Source: an uncultured Lachnospiraceae bacterium
Lineage (GTDB): Bacteria; Bacillota; Clostridia; Lachnospirales; Lachnospiraceae
Direction of reading: 5' to 3'
Assembly: GCA_945868305.1 (NCBI GenBank)
Contig: CAMBKU010000001.1
Coordinates: 1-64,000 of the forward strand
Length of the DNA: 64,000 bases
In this document: positions 38,611 through 50,082 of the stretch, piece by piece
Layout of the letters: each line of letters opens with the position of its first letter
How positions within the stretch are numbered: position 1 is the first letter of the stretch
Made by a program: the position numbers and the translations under genes
The notes under the pieces: generated by a model
The model's input: the letters and a program-made list of their open reading frames with translations, nothing else
Told to the model about the DNA's origin: nothing
Databases searched by the model: none

Positions 38611-39990
38611 CTATTGTCCAAGAAGGTGTTCACCAACAGTATAGATGTCTCCAGCGCCCATAGTTATCAACAAATCGTTGTTCACACAATTTTCTAAAAG
38701 AAAATCTTCGATTTCACCAAAGGAAGAAAAATAGTAGCTTTCTGTTCCAAGGGCTTTTAGTTCCTCTAAAATAGCTGTTGAGGAGATACCGATGGTATTT
38801 TTCTCTCTTGCAGCGTAGATGTCGGCAAGAACCACGACATCTGCGATGGATAAAGCTTTTGCAAAGTCTTTTAAGAAGGCTTTGGTTCTGGAATAGGTGT
38901 GTGGCTGAAAGACGCACACCAGACGATCATGCGGATAATTTTTTGCAGCATTTAAAGTGGCAGCAATTTCTGTTGGATGATGTGCATAGTCATCAATAAC
39001 GGTAATTCCGTTTATCATGCCTTTGTGTTCAAATCTCCGTTTTGCCCCGCCGAAAATGGAAAGTCCGTGAATGATATCTTCCAGGGAAATCCCCATTTTT
39101 TCTGCAACGGCGATGGCTGCGAGGGAATTATATACATTATGTTCGCCCGGTACGTTTAGAGTGATATCACAAAGCTTTGTGCCGTTTTTATTTACAGTAT
39201 AATGTGCACAGGCTTTTTCATTATAAGTAATATCAGAAGCATAATAAGTGCAGTCCGGTGTAAGACCATAAGTAATCACCTCCGGTGTAAGACCGCTTGT
39301 GATTTCTTCATAGCGTTCGATTTGTCCGTTTATAATGATGGCACCGTCAGAAATAGTATTTTCTGCAAATAAATGGAAAGAATGACGGATGTCATTAATA
39401 TCTTTAAAGAAGTCGAGATGTTCCGCTTCGATATCCAGAATGATGCTGTAACGTGGGCGGAAGTTTAAAAAGCTGTTGGTGTATTCACAGGCTTCGGTTA
39501 CAAAGATATCAGAATGCCCCACGCGGATATTGCCGCCGATGGCGTCTAGGATACCACCTACGGAGAGCGTCGGATCTTTTGCTGCACAGAGTAAAATCTG
39601 TGAGATCATGGATGTGGTCGTTGTTTTTCCGTGAGTGCCGGAAACAGCCACGGACTGTCTGTAGTTATCCATAATCTGTCCGAGCAGCTCGGCTCTGGAA
39701 AGCATGGGGATTCCCATGGATTTTGCAGCTGTAAACTCTGGATTGTCTTCTTTAATGGCAGCGGTGTAAACGACTAAGTCTGTGCCGGGCAAAATGTTTT
39801 CGGCGCGCTGTCCGTAAAAAATCTCGGCGCCCATTTCGGTCAGATTGTCAGTCAGCTCGGACTCTTTGGAGTCTGAACCGGATATTTTAAAATGTTCTTT
39901 CAGTAAGATTTCGGCAAGACCGCTCATACTGATGCCGCCGATACCGATGAAATGAACATGAATTGGCTGTTTAAAATCAATCTTATACAT
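38611..39990 (-). CDS. murC: UDP-N-acetylmuramate--L-alanine ligase
   Basis: VHFIGIGGISMSGLAEIL, VSGTHGKTTTTSMI, VIDDYAHHPTEI. Confidence 0.97.
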   Translation of the reverse strand: MYKIDFKQPIHVHFIGIGGISMSGLAEILLKEHFKISGSDSKESELTDNLTEMGAEIFYGQRAENILPGTDLVVYTAAIKEDNPEFTAAKSMGIPMLSRAELLGQIMDNYRQSVAVSGTHGKTTTTSMISQILLCAAKDPTLSVGGILDAIGGNIRVGHSDIFVTEACEYTNSFLNFRPRYSIILDIEAEHLDFFKDINDIRHSFHLFAENTISDGAIIINGQIERYEEITSGLTPEVITYGLTPDCTYYASDITYNEKACAHYTVNKNGTKLCDITLNVPGEHNVYNSLAAIAVAEKMGISLEDIIHGLSIFGGAKRRFEHKGMINGITVIDDYAHHPTEIAATLNAAKNYPHDRLVCVFQPHTYSRTKAFLKDFAKALSIADVVVLADIYAAREKNTIGISSTAILEELKALGTESYYFSSFGEIEDFLLENCVNNDLLITMGAGDIYTVGEHLLGQ

Positions 39991-40239
39991 GATATATACC
40001 TGCTTTTCTAAAATTAAATTTTCATATGATATATTATAACCATATATCATAATTTTGCAAATTTATTTTCTAATAGGTAGAGAAGCTTCCAAAATACCCA
40101 AAAATTTCCATGTTTTGTGTAATATAACGAAAAAATGCGAAAAAGAAGAAAAAAATTGTTGAAAATAATGTACATTGTGAAAAAATTGTGATATAATTTG
40201 AAATATCGAATAACCCAACATTTACGAGAGGTGATAGAC

Positions 40240-41514
40240 ATGATAAAGAAGGAAATGATTGCCATGCTGTTAGCGGGGGGACAGGGAAGTCGTCTTGGCG
40301 TTCTAACTTCCGGGGTTGCAAAGCCAGCGGTGGCATTTGGGGGGAAATACCGGATTATTGATTTCCCACTCAGTAACTGTATCAATTCCGGGATTGATAC
40401 GGTAGGGGTACTGACTCAGTACCAGCCGCTTCGGCTGAATAAGCATATCGGCATAGGAATGCCGTGGGACTTGGACAAAAATAACGGCGGAGTCACTGTG
40501 CTTCCTCCTTATGAGAGAAGTGATAACAGTGAGTGGTATTCCGGTACAGCAAATGCCATTTACCAGAATATGCGGTTTATGGAAAGCTACAATCCGGAGT
40601 ATGTACTGATTCTTTCGGGGGATCATATTTATAAGATGGATTACGAGGTGATGCTCGATTTCCATAAGGCCAACCATGCAGATGTTACGATTGCAGCAAT
40701 GCCGGTTCCGATGGAGGAGGCCAGCCGGTTTGGTATCGTAATTACAGATGAAAATAAACGTATTCAGGAATTTGAGGAAAAACCTGAGCATCCGAGAAGT
40801 AATCTGGCATCCATGGGAATTTACATATTTAGCTGGAAAGCATTAAAGGAAGCTTTGGTTGCAATGAAAGATCAGAGCAACTGCGATTTTGGAAAGCACA
40901 TCATTCCATACTGCCATGAAAAGGGCGAGAGGTTATTCGCATATGAATATAATAGTTACTGGAAAGATGTAGGAACACTTGGCTCTTATTGGGAAGCAAA
41001 TATGGAACTCATTGATTTGATTCCTGAATTTAATCTTTATGAAGAATATTGGAAGATTTATACAAAGAGCGACAGTATTGAACCGCAGTATTTATCAGCG
41101 GAGTCTGTGGTAGAAAAGAGCATTATTGGGGATGGCTCGGAAATATATGGGGAAGTCCACAGTTCTGTAATCGGAGCGGGGGTTACGATAGGAAAGGGAA
41201 CTGTAGTAAGAAATTCGATTATCATGCAGGATTGTGAAATCGGAGATAATTGTGTGATTGATAAATCAATCATTGCAGAAAAATGTATTGTAGGAAGTGG
41301 TACGCAACTTGGCGTGGGGGAAGAAGCACCAAGTAAATTAAGTGAGAAGATATATGCATTTGGGCTGGCCACAGTAGGAGAAGACAGTAAAATACCGGCA
41401 AATGTTAGAATAGGAAAAAATACAGCAATTTCAGGTATTACGGAACCGGCCGATTATCCGAATGGGGAATTAAAGAGCGGAGAATATATTATTAAGGCAG
41501 GTGACAGCGAATGA
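40240..41514 (+). CDS. glgC: Glucose-1-phosphate adenylyltransferase
   Basis: [44 protein letters not shown]. Confidence 0.97.
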   Translation: MIKKEMIAMLLAGGQGSRLGVLTSGVAKPAVAFGGKYRIIDFPLSNCINSGIDTVGVLTQYQPLRLNKHIGIGMPWDLDKNNGGVTVLPPYERSDNSEWYSGTANAIYQNMRFMESYNPEYVLILSGDHIYKMDYEVMLDFHKANHADVTIAAMPVPMEEASRFGIVITDENKRIQEFEEKPEHPRSNLASMGIYIFSWKALKEALVAMKDQSNCDFGKHIIPYCHEKGERLFAYEYNSYWKDVGTLGSYWEANMELIDLIPEFNLYEEYWKIYTKSDSIEPQYLSAESVVEKSIIGDGSEIYGEVHSSVIGAGVTIGKGTVVRNSIIMQDCEIGDNCVIDKSIIAEKCIVGSGTQLGVGEEAPSKLSEKIYAFGLATVGEDSKIPANVRIGKNTAISGITEPADYPNGELKSGEYIIKAGDSE

Positions 41515-42626
41515 AGGCATTAGGGATTATTTTAGCAGGCGGAAACAGTAACCGGATGCGTGAGCTTACAACAAGGCGTGCCATTGCGGCAATGCCAATC
41601 GGAGGAAGCTTCCGGTGCATTGATTTTGCATTGAGTAATATGGCAAATTCTCATATTCAGACGGTGGCAGTGCTGACACAGTATAATGCAAGATCATTAC
41701 ATGAGCATTTGAATTCATCAAAATGGTGGAATTTCGGAAGAAAGCAGGGTGGACTTTATACCTTTACTCCTACGGTAACACCGGATAACAGCTGGTGGTA
41801 TCAGGGAACGGCGGATGCTATGTATCAGAACATTGAATTTTTACGCAGATGTCATGAACCGTATGTTATTATCGCAAGTGGGGACTGCGTTTACAAGCTG
41901 GATTACAATAAGGTATTGGATTATCATATTGAAAAGAAAGCAGACATTACGGTAGTGTGCAAGGATATGCCGGCAGAAGCGGATGTAAGCCGTTTCGGTG
42001 TGGTAAAAATGAACGAGGATTCCAGAATCATAGAGTTTGAGGAGAAACCGATGTTTTCCCGTTCCAATACGATTTCCACCGGAATCTATATTTTAAGAAG
42101 AAGACAGTTGATTGAAATGCTGGAACGTTGCCATGAGGAAGGCAGAAGTGATTTTGTCAATGATATTTTAATCCGCTACAAAAATATGAAGCAGATTTAC
42201 GGATATAAGATAGATACCTATTGGAGTAATATTGCTTCCGTGCAGTCTTATTATGATACGAATATGGCGTTCTTAAGACCGGAGGTAAGAAAATATTTCC
42301 GTGAGGATCCAAAAATTTGTTCCAAGATTGATGATTTACCGCCAGCAAAATACAATGTGGGATCTGACGTGAAGAACAGTCTGGTTGCCAGCGGATGTAT
42401 CATTAACAGCAAAGTGGAAAATTCGATTTTATTTAAGAAGGTATTTGTGGGTAAGAATTGTGTGATTAAGAATTCCATTATCTTAAACGATGTTTACATC
42501 GGAGATAATACGCATATAGAAAATTGTATTGTGGAAAGTAGGGGTACTTTGAAAGCAAATACATATTATAGCGGTGATGATGGAATTAGGGTTGTGCTGG
42601 AGCATAACGAAAGATACGCAATTTAA
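41511..42626 (+). CDS. glgD: Glucose-1-phosphate adenylyltransferase subunit GlgD
   Basis: [43 protein letters not shown]; 4-nt overlap with glgC. Confidence 0.95.
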   Translation: MKALGIILAGGNSNRMRELTTRRAIAAMPIGGSFRCIDFALSNMANSHIQTVAVLTQYNARSLHEHLNSSKWWNFGRKQGGLYTFTPTVTPDNSWWYQGTADAMYQNIEFLRRCHEPYVIIASGDCVYKLDYNKVLDYHIEKKADITVVCKDMPAEADVSRFGVVKMNEDSRIIEFEEKPMFSRSNTISTGIYILRRRQLIEMLERCHEEGRSDFVNDILIRYKNMKQIYGYKIDTYWSNIASVQSYYDTNMAFLRPEVRKYFREDPKICSKIDDLPPAKYNVGSDVKNSLVASGCIINSKVENSILFKKVFVGKNCVIKNSIILNDVYIGDNTHIENCIVESRGTLKANTYYSGDDGIRVVLEHNERYAI

Positions 42627-42669
42627 AAAACAGCAAGGGTAGCTGAGACTTGAAAGGGGCAAAAGAATT

Positions 42670-42945
42670 ATGCAGATTACAGATGTACGAGTAAGAAAAG
42701 TAGAAAAAGAAGGCAAGATGAAAGCGGTAGTATCAATTACGATTGATGAAGAATTTGTAGTTCACGACATCAAGGTAATTGAAGGAGAGAAGGGACTTTT
42801 TATTGCAATGCCAAGCCGGAAAGCGGCAGATGGTGAGTATCGTGACATTGCACATCCAATCAATTCCGATACACGCTCCCGCATCCAACAGATTATTTTA
42901 GATAAATATGAAGCTGAGCTTGCGGCAGAAGAAGCAGCAGAATAA
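42670..42945 (+). CDS. spoVG: Septation regulator SpoVG
   Basis: [51 protein letters not shown]. Confidence 0.97.
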   Translation: MQITDVRVRKVEKEGKMKAVVSITIDEEFVVHDIKVIEGEKGLFIAMPSRKAADGEYRDIAHPINSDTRSRIQQIILDKYEAELAAEEAAE

Positions 42946-43014
42946 AACAAATTCGGGGGAAGGGTTTTTATTCAGGGAATGTAGAATGAGATAAATGAGT
43001 GAATGCTCAAAGAA

Positions 43015-43068
43015 AGAGAGGGGGCTTACAAATTCCGAAAGGAATTTGTAAGCCCCCTCTCTTTTTGC
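43015..43068 (+). terminator. Very strong terminator with perfect 22-bp stem and GAAA tetraloop
   Basis: agagagggggcttacaaattcc-gaaa-ggaatttgtaagccccctctctttttgctttt. Confidence 0.95.
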
Positions 43069-43334
43069 TTTTTCCTGTTCTTCTTTATCTTCCTGGACCT
43101 TTACCTCAGCGGCATTGGCGGCGGAGTCGGCTTCCGCTTTTTTTGATTCGGATTTCAGATTCTGCGGTGGCCTTTGCGGTGGTGGCATCCTTGCTGATCT
43201 GAGAAGTATTCTCAATACATTAGTATGTAAGATTTTGGAAAAAGTCAAATGTTTGTGGGTTTCTCGTGACAAATAAGGCAAATTATACTAAAATACAAAA
43301 TGATATTGTTTCAGTAGATATTGGAGGGAGAATT

Positions 43335-44078
43335 ATGAACCGTTTGAGGGCCGTTATCCTGGCAGCAGGAAAGGGAACAAGAATGAAATCCGACCTGCCA
43401 AAGGTCGTGCATACAATAGAAGGAAAATGTCTGGCAGATTATGTAATTGAGGCGGCGAGAGGAGCCGGTGCTGATGAGATCTGCCTTGTGGTTGGATATA
43501 AGAAAGAGATTGTAAAAGAAAAGCTTAAAAATAAAGATGTTTCGTTTGTATTGCAGGAGGAGCAGCTTGGCACCGGGCATGCGGTAAAATGTGCAAGGGA
43601 TTTTCTTGGAGATGAGGGGGAAACACTCATTTTAGCCGGTGATACGCCGCTTATTACGGCAGCAACGTTAAAAAGACTTGTGGCACATCACAGACAACAT
43701 CAAAACACGGTTACAGTTCTGTCTGCCATGATTGATGACCCGGTCGGATATGGAAGAATCATTCGAGATGAGACGGGAGCTTTTGTAAAGAACGTGGAGC
43801 ATAAGGATGCAAATGAGGAAGAATTGAAATCGCATGAAATCAATTCCGGTATGTATCTTTTTGACACAAGGGAACTGAAAGAAGCATTGGATAAAATCAC
43901 ACCGAACAACGCCCAGGGAGAATACTATCTGCCGGATACGTTAACTATTATTAAGGAAAAGGGATTAAAGGTGGATGCTTTTGCACTGGAAAGCCCGGAA
44001 GATGTTATCGGAGTGAACGATAAAGAACAGTTAGAAGCAGCAACAGAAATTATAAAGAGGAGAGAAACATGTTTGTAA
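43335..44078 (+). CDS. GlmU-like nucleotidyltransferase lacking the C-terminal acetyltransferase domain
   Basis: RAVILAAGKGTRMKSDLPKVVHTIEGK; QEEQLGTGHAVKCA; NAQGEYYLPDTLTIIKEKG; stops at ~248 aa. Confidence 0.88.
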   Translation: MNRLRAVILAAGKGTRMKSDLPKVVHTIEGKCLADYVIEAARGAGADEICLVVGYKKEIVKEKLKNKDVSFVLQEEQLGTGHAVKCARDFLGDEGETLILAGDTPLITAATLKRLVAHHRQHQNTVTVLSAMIDDPVGYGRIIRDETGAFVKNVEHKDANEEELKSHEINSGMYLFDTRELKEALDKITPNNAQGEYYLPDTLTIIKEKGLKVDAFALESPEDVIGVNDKEQLEAATEIIKRRETCL

Positions 44079-44644
44079 TTGCGGGATTGGGAAATCCGAC
44101 CAAACAGTACGAAGGGACGAGGCACAATATAGGATTTGATGTCATTGATGCTTTAGCAGAAAAATATAATATTGACGTAAGTGACAAAAAGCATAAGGCA
44201 CTTTGTGGCAAAGGAGTCATAGATGGAGAAAAGGTTCTTTTAGTGAAGCCCCAGACCTTTATGAATTTAAGTGGTGAGAGTATTGCAGAGGTTTTAAATT
44301 ATTATAAAGCAGATGCAGAGAGTGAATTTCTGGTGGTTTTTGATGATATCAGTCTGGCACCGGGCAATATCCGTATTCGAAAAAAGGGAAGCGCCGGCGG
44401 GCATAACGGAATCAAAAATATTATTGCAATGACAGGTACTCAGAATTTTATGCGGATTAAAGTTGGTGTCGGGGAAAAACCAAAAGGATGGGATTTGGCG
44501 GATTATGTTTTGGGACGATTTTCCAAAGAGGACAGGGAAAAAGTAGATGCTGCCATAGAGGATGCCATGGGTGCGGTCGTGCTTATGATTCATGGAGAGA
44601 CGGATCATGCCATGAACCAGTATAATGCAAAAAAGGAAGCGTAG
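44069..44644 (+). CDS. pth: Peptidyl-tRNA hydrolase
   Basis: FVIAGLGNPTKQYEGTRHNIGFDVID; KPQTFMNLSGES; GSAGGHNGIKNI. Confidence 0.97.
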   Translation: MFVIAGLGNPTKQYEGTRHNIGFDVIDALAEKYNIDVSDKKHKALCGKGVIDGEKVLLVKPQTFMNLSGESIAEVLNYYKADAESEFLVVFDDISLAPGNIRIRKKGSAGGHNGIKNIIAMTGTQNFMRIKVGVGEKPKGWDLADYVLGRFSKEDREKVDAAIEDAMGAVVLMIHGETDHAMNQYNAKKEA

Positions 44645-44648
44645 AGGA

Positions 44649-47600
44649 ATGATGGACACTTTTAGGAAACCTTTAGAGGAATTAAAAGATTTTGAAGATC
44701 TGACGGAAAGCTTAAAAACTCTTGCGGGATTTGTGTCGGTTTCCGGCTGTATTGATGCTGAAAAACCTCATTTGATCTATGGCATAAAAGACGGTGTGGA
44801 AAGTAAGATCATCGTTGCGTCAAGCGAGCAGAAGGCAAAAGAACTGTACGAGGAATACCGCTTCTTTGATAAGGAAGCGGTATATTTTCCTGCAAAGGAT
44901 ATTCTGTTCTATCAGGCAGATATTCGCGGAAATCTGTTGACACAGGAACGTATTAAGACATTAAAAGCGGTAGCGGAGCAAAAAAGCGTAACCATTTTTA
45001 CAACTTTTGATGCGCTGATGAATGAAATGGCAGAGCCGGAAAATTTTCTGGTTTCCGTGAAGCGTTTTGAAATCGGAGATACGGTAAACTTGCAGCAGCT
45101 TGAAAAAGAACTGGTGGACATGGGCTATGTGCGCAATTACCAGGTGGAAGCTGCCGGGGAATTTGCAGTCCGGGGTGGAATTTTAGATATCTTTCCGTTG
45201 ACGGAGGAAAATCCGTTCCGAATGGAACTTTGGGGCGATGAGGTGGATTCGCTGCGGAATTTTGATGTGGAAAGCCAGCGGATGATCGAGAATCTGGAGA
45301 AAATCACCATCTATCCGGCCTGTGAATTTATCTTATCGGAGGATAGAAAGACTGCGGGAATAAAGAAACTTCAGGCGGAAAGCAAAAAGGTCTGTGAACG
45401 GTTTCGGAAAGAGATGAAAACGGAGGAAGCTCACCGGATAAAAACGGGAACAGAGGCATTTGTAGAGGAAGTGACGGAAACTGGCGGCAGTGCCAACGTA
45501 GATTTTTATCTGTCTTATTTTACGGAGCATACGGTATCGTTACTTGATTATTTTAATCGGGAAAGTACTGTGATATTTCTGGATGAGCCACCGCGTTGTG
45601 TGGAAAAAGGCAGAGTCACGGAAAAGGAATTTTCCGAGAGCATGAAACAGAGGCTGGAAAAGGGCTATATTCTTCCTGGTCAGATGAAGGCGCTTTTTAC
45701 CTATAAGGAGATTTTGGCAAAGCTTGCACGCATGAAATGCGTTGGTCTTGCATCCCTGGAGACTAAGGAAAAAGAAATTGAGATAAAAAAGCGTTTTACC
45801 ATACAGACCAGAAGTGTAAATTCCTACAATAACAGCTTCGAACTACTGGTAAAGGATTTAAAGCGTTATAAGGATAAGGGCTACCGGGTGGTGCTTCTTT
45901 CAGGTTCCAAGACCAGGGCAGAGCATCTGGCGGGAGACCTTTTAGAGGAAGGGTTAAACAGCTATTTTAGTGCGGATTTTTCCCATGAAGTGAAGCCCGG
46001 CGAGGTAATGACAGCTTACGGCAAGGTCAAAAGGGGCTATGAGTATCCGTTACTTAAATTTGTTGTTATTTCCGAGAGTGATATTTTTGGCGCGGAAAAG
46101 AAAAAGAAGAAAAAACGCCGGATATATGAGGGAGAAAAAATCCAGAGTTTCAGCGACCTCAGTATCGGAGATTATGTGGTACATGAAAACCACGGGCTGG
46201 GCATTTATCGTGGGATTGAGAAAGTAGAGGTAGATAAGACAGTCAAGGATTATATCAAGATTGAGTATGCCAAGGGTGGTAATCTTTATATTCTTGCAAC
46301 ACAGCTGGAACTGATTCAAAAATACGCAGGTTCTGATGCGAAAAAACCCAAACTGAATCAGCTTGGGACACAGGAATGGAATAGAACCAAGACAAAGGTG
46401 CGGGGAGCTGTAAAAGAGATTGCGGGTGATCTGGTGAAGCTTTATGCCGCAAGACAGGAGAAAGAAGGATTTGTCTATAGCCCGGATACGGTATGGCAGA
46501 AAGAATTTGAGGAGATGTTTCCGTTTGAGGAAACGGAAGATCAGGAGCTTGCCATTGAAGCGACGAAAAAGGATATGGAGAGCAAAAAGATTATGGACCG
46601 CCTGATCTGTGGAGATGTAGGGTATGGAAAGACAGAGGTGGCTATCCGAGCGGCTTTTAAGGCGGTACAGGACGGAAAACAGGTGGTTTACCTGGTGCCG
46701 ACGACCATTCTTGCCCAACAGCATTATAATACGTTTGCGCAGAGAATGAAGGATTTTCCGGTGCGGGTGGATTTGCTCTGCCGTTTTCGTTCTGCCTCAG
46801 AACAAAAAAAGACCATTGAGGATTTAAAGAAGGGTATGGTGGATATTGTAATCGGTACTCACCGGGTGCTTTCCAAGGATGTGGTTTTTAAGGATCTGGG
46901 ACTTTTGATTATTGATGAAGAACAGCGTTTTGGCGTTGGACACAAGGAAAAAATAAAGCAGCTAAAAAATAATATTGATGTGCTGACACTGACTGCGACT
47001 CCGATTCCGAGAACACTTCACATGAGCCTGATTGGTATCCGAGACATGAGTGTTTTGGAAGAACCGCCGATGGATCGTATGCCGATACAGACTTATGTCA
47101 TGGAGTTTAATGAGGAACTGGTGCGGGAAGCAATCAACCGGGAAATGGCAAGAGGCGGACAGGTATATTATGTTTTTAACCGTGTAAATCAGATTGCGGA
47201 TGTGGCGACAAAAATAGCTTCGCTGGTGCCGGATGCAAATGTGGCATTCGCCCACGGACAGATGAAGGAAAAAGAACTGGAAGACATCATGTACAGTTTT
47301 ATTAACGGGGAAATCGATGTCCTCGTGTCTACCACGATTATTGAAACCGGACTGGATATATCTAATGTCAACACCATGATTATTCAGGATGCGGATAATC
47401 TGGGACTGTCCCAGCTCTATCAGTTAAGAGGACGTGTAGGGCGTTCCAACCGGACAGCCTATGCATTCCTCATGTATAAGCGGGATAAGATGCTAAAAGA
47501 GGTTGCAGAAAAGCGCCTTGCCGCAATCAAGGAGTTTACGGAGCTTGGAAGCGGTTTTAAAATTGCCATGCGGGATCTGGAAATCCGCGGAGCCGGAAAT

Positions 47601-48182
47601 CTGCTGGGAGCGGAGCAGCACGGACACATGGAGGCTGTGGGATATGATCTGTACTGCAAAATGCTAAACGAGGCGGTCAAGGAGGCAAAAGGCATCGAGA
47701 GCGAGGAGCGGTTCGATACATCTTTGGATATCGATATCGATGCGTTTATTCCAGTAAACTATATTCCAAATGAATATCAGAAGCTGGATATTTATAAGCG
47801 GATTGCGGGAATTGAAACAGAAGAAGAAAAAGATGAAATGTTAGAAGAATTGATAGACCGTTTCGGAGAACCGCCGAAATCCGTAAACAACCTGCTTTTG
47901 ATTGCAGAGCTAAAGGCGAAAGCACATGCCGGATATTTTGTGGAAATTACCCAGAAAGCGGAGGAGATAAAATTTGTTCTCTATGAGAAAGCGAAGGTAG
48001 ATCCGGCAAAAATACCGGAATTGGTGAAAAAGTATGAGAACAGAGTCGCTTTTGTTGCAGATAGTAAAGCTCCCTGCTTTATCTATCGATTAAACCAGAA
48101 TTCCAGGCAAAAGGGCGCGGATGTGCCGACACTGATTTCGGAGTTTTTGGAGAAAGAAAAGGAGATACTTCTTGCTCCTTAA
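44649..48182 (+). CDS. mfd: Transcription-repair coupling factor
   Basis: 1177 aa; [59 protein letters not shown]. Confidence 0.97.
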   Translation: MMDTFRKPLEELKDFEDLTESLKTLAGFVSVSGCIDAEKPHLIYGIKDGVESKIIVASSEQKAKELYEEYRFFDKEAVYFPAKDILFYQADIRGNLLTQERIKTLKAVAEQKSVTIFTTFDALMNEMAEPENFLVSVKRFEIGDTVNLQQLEKELVDMGYVRNYQVEAAGEFAVRGGILDIFPLTEENPFRMELWGDEVDSLRNFDVESQRMIENLEKITIYPACEFILSEDRKTAGIKKLQAESKKVCERFRKEMKTEEAHRIKTGTEAFVEEVTETGGSANVDFYLSYFTEHTVSLLDYFNRESTVIFLDEPPRCVEKGRVTEKEFSESMKQRLEKGYILPGQMKALFTYKEILAKLARMKCVGLASLETKEKEIEIKKRFTIQTRSVNSYNNSFELLVKDLKRYKDKGYRVVLLSGSKTRAEHLAGDLLEEGLNSYFSADFSHEVKPGEVMTAYGKVKRGYEYPLLKFVVISESDIFGAEKKKKKKRRIYEGEKIQSFSDLSIGDYVVHENHGLGIYRGIEKVEVDKTVKDYIKIEYAKGGNLYILATQLELIQKYAGSDAKKPKLNQLGTQEWNRTKTKVRGAVKEIAGDLVKLYAARQEKEGFVYSPDTVWQKEFEEMFPFEETEDQELAIEATKKDMESKKIMDRLICGDVGYGKTEVAIRAAFKAVQDGKQVVYLVPTTILAQQHYNTFAQRMKDFPVRVDLLCRFRSASEQKKTIEDLKKGMVDIVIGTHRVLSKDVVFKDLGLLIIDEEQRFGVGHKEKIKQLKNNIDVLTLTATPIPRTLHMSLIGIRDMSVLEEPPMDRMPIQTYVMEFNEELVREAINREMARGGQVYYVFNRVNQIADVATKIASLVPDANVAFAHGQMKEKELEDIMYSFINGEIDVLVSTTIIETGLDISNVNTMIIQDADNLGLSQLYQLRGRVGRSNRTAYAFLMYKRDKMLKEVAEKRLAAIKEFTELGSGFKIAMRDLEIRGAGNLLGAEQHGHMEAVGYDLYCKMLNEAVKEAKGIESEERFDTSLDIDIDAFIPVNYIPNEYQKLDIYKRIAGIETEEEKDEMLEELIDRFGEPPKSVNNLLLIAELKAKAHAGYFVEITQKAEEIKFVLYEKAKVDPAKIPELVKKYENRVAFVADSKAPCFIYRLNQNSRQKGADVPTLISEFLEKEKEILLAP

Positions 48183-48308
48183 AGAAGGGCATCTGTGAAA
48201 AAAGCATGAAAAATCTTGCGGGTATGGAAAAAAAGCACTATAATAAAGCGAGTGACCAGAAATAAGGTCATTTTTTAAGGAAAAAAATCGAAGAAAGGTT
48301 AAAAGAAC

Positions 48309-49418
48309 ATGAAGATAAAAAGAATGACAGCACTGTTGCTTTCAGGTACATTGGCGGCAGCCGCTGTTTTGAGCGGGTGCGGCAGCAAGGAAGTGGATCC
48401 GGAAGCTGTGGTTGCCACACTAAACGGAAAAGAAATCAAACTCGGACTGGCAAATTTTATGGCGCAGTATCAGGCAGTTACGTATGATGCTTATTATTCT
48501 TCCTACATGGGCGGAGCCAGCATGTGGAGTCAGGATTATTCCGGTGATGGTACGACCATGGAGGATATGGTAAAAGAACAGGTCATGGATTCCATTAAGA
48601 CAGATTATCTGTTGGAGGAGCATATGGCAGACTATGGCGTGGAGATTACGGATGATGAGCTTAGTGCCATGAAGGAGGCTGCTGCGAAATTTATGGAGGA
48701 CAATAAGCAGCCAGCCATTGAACGTATGACGGCTACAGAGGAAATTGTGACAGAAATGTTGCGGTTAAATACCATCCAGCAGAAAATGCACGAGGCAATT
48801 ATTGCGGAGGTAGATACAGAAGTCAGTGATGAAGAAGCGGCACAGCGGACGTTTTCTTATTACAATGTGACATTGCCGGAGAATACGGCGGAAACAGAAA
48901 GTTTGGATGCGACAGAAGAAGTCGGAACAGAGTCTTCTGAGGAACAAGAAGCAGAGTTGAAATCTTATGCAGAGCAGGTAGCTGCAGATGCGGCAGAAGA
49001 TTTTGACGGTGTGGCAGATGCTTATGGGCTTACGGTAAGCACGTATTCTTACGGTACCGATGAGGAATCTTTTGACGCGAATGTGATAGCAGAGGCGGAT
49101 GAATTAAAAGAAGGACAGGTTTCTGGTGTTATTGAGACGGAGAGTGGACAGTATTATGTCATTCGACTGGATAAGGAATTTGACGAGGAGGCAACCGAGA
49201 ATAAAAAGCAGGAAATTATTTCCAATCGTCAGTCTGACCATTATACAGAGGTGTGTGAAGGCTACGAGGAAGCGGCAGAATGGGAACTGAACGAGAAGGT
49301 ATGGGAGACCGTTACATTTATCGGAAATCAGTATACCATTGCTTCTGATGATACTGAGTCACTTACGGATGTGGAAAGTGCGGCAGAAACAGAGGCAGCG
49401 ACTGAATCCGTACAGTAG
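48309..49418 (+). CDS. PrsA/SurA-like foldase lipoprotein
   Basis: Lipobox LSGCGSK; SurA_N-like N-term, C-term EGQVSGVIETESGQYYVIRLD (parvulin-like tail). Confidence 0.8.
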   Translation: MKIKRMTALLLSGTLAAAAVLSGCGSKEVDPEAVVATLNGKEIKLGLANFMAQYQAVTYDAYYSSYMGGASMWSQDYSGDGTTMEDMVKEQVMDSIKTDYLLEEHMADYGVEITDDELSAMKEAAAKFMEDNKQPAIERMTATEEIVTEMLRLNTIQQKMHEAIIAEVDTEVSDEEAAQRTFSYYNVTLPENTAETESLDATEEVGTESSEEQEAELKSYAEQVAADAAEDFDGVADAYGLTVSTYSYGTDEESFDANVIAEADELKEGQVSGVIETESGQYYVIRLDKEFDEEATENKKQEIISNRQSDHYTEVCEGYEEAAEWELNEKVWETVTFIGNQYTIASDDTESLTDVESAAETEAATESVQ

Positions 49419-49458
49419 CTTACAATACGAGAAAGCAGAACCGAAAATAACTTGAAAG

Positions 49459-49498
49459 TGGATTACCGCAGCGGAAGGTGCAGTAATCCATTTTTTTC
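49459..49498 (+). terminator. Terminator hairpin
   Basis: tggattac...gtaatccattttttt. Confidence 0.75.
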
Positions 49499-49574
49499 TT
49501 TGAAAAACAGACAAGTTATGCTAATATAATAACAATAGCCATTTTTGGGAAAGTGAAATAAGAGGACAAAAGAG

Positions 49575-50081
49575 ATGAAGAATATTGTTTTGATAGGAAT
49601 GCCGGGAGTGGGAAAAAGCACTGCGGGCGTTGTACTTGCAAAAGTTTTGGGATATGAGTTTATAGATGCGGACCTTGTTATCCAGCAGCAGGAAGGCAAG
49701 CTTTTACATGAGATTATTTCCGAAGTTGGAACGGACGGTTTTATTGAAGTGGAAAACCGGGTTAACAGTAAACTTGATGTGGAAAAGGCTATTATTGCCA
49801 CCGGAGGCAGCGTGGTTTATGGAAAGGAAGCTATGCAGCATTTGAAAGAGATTGGAACGGTGGTGTATTTGCAGGTTTCTTATGATATTTTAAAAAAGCG
49901 CCTGCATGATATCAAAGGACGTGGAGTTGTATTAAAGGAAGGCCAGGATTTGAAAGGGCTGTACGAAGAACGGATTCCATTGTATGAAAAGTATGCGGAC
50001 ATCACAGTCTGCGAAGACAATTTGAGTGTAGAGCAGACCATTGAAAAGATAATCGAGCAGTTAAAGCAGTTGGAAGCCTAG
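49575..50081 (+). CDS. aroK: Shikimate kinase
   Basis: NIVLIGMPGVGKSTAGVVLAKVLGYEFIDADLVIQQQEG; ATGGSVVY. Confidence 0.93.
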   Translation: MKNIVLIGMPGVGKSTAGVVLAKVLGYEFIDADLVIQQQEGKLLHEIISEVGTDGFIEVENRVNSKLDVEKAIIATGGSVVYGKEAMQHLKEIGTVVYLQVSYDILKKRLHDIKGRGVVLKEGQDLKGLYEERIPLYEKYADITVCEDNLSVEQTIEKIIEQLKQLEA

Positions 50082-50082
50082 A

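Noticed and set aside
46050-46724. 224-aa minus-strand ORF inside mfd
   Set aside because: Antisense to a well-conserved mfd reading frame with clear helicase motifs; no RBS or recognisable family.
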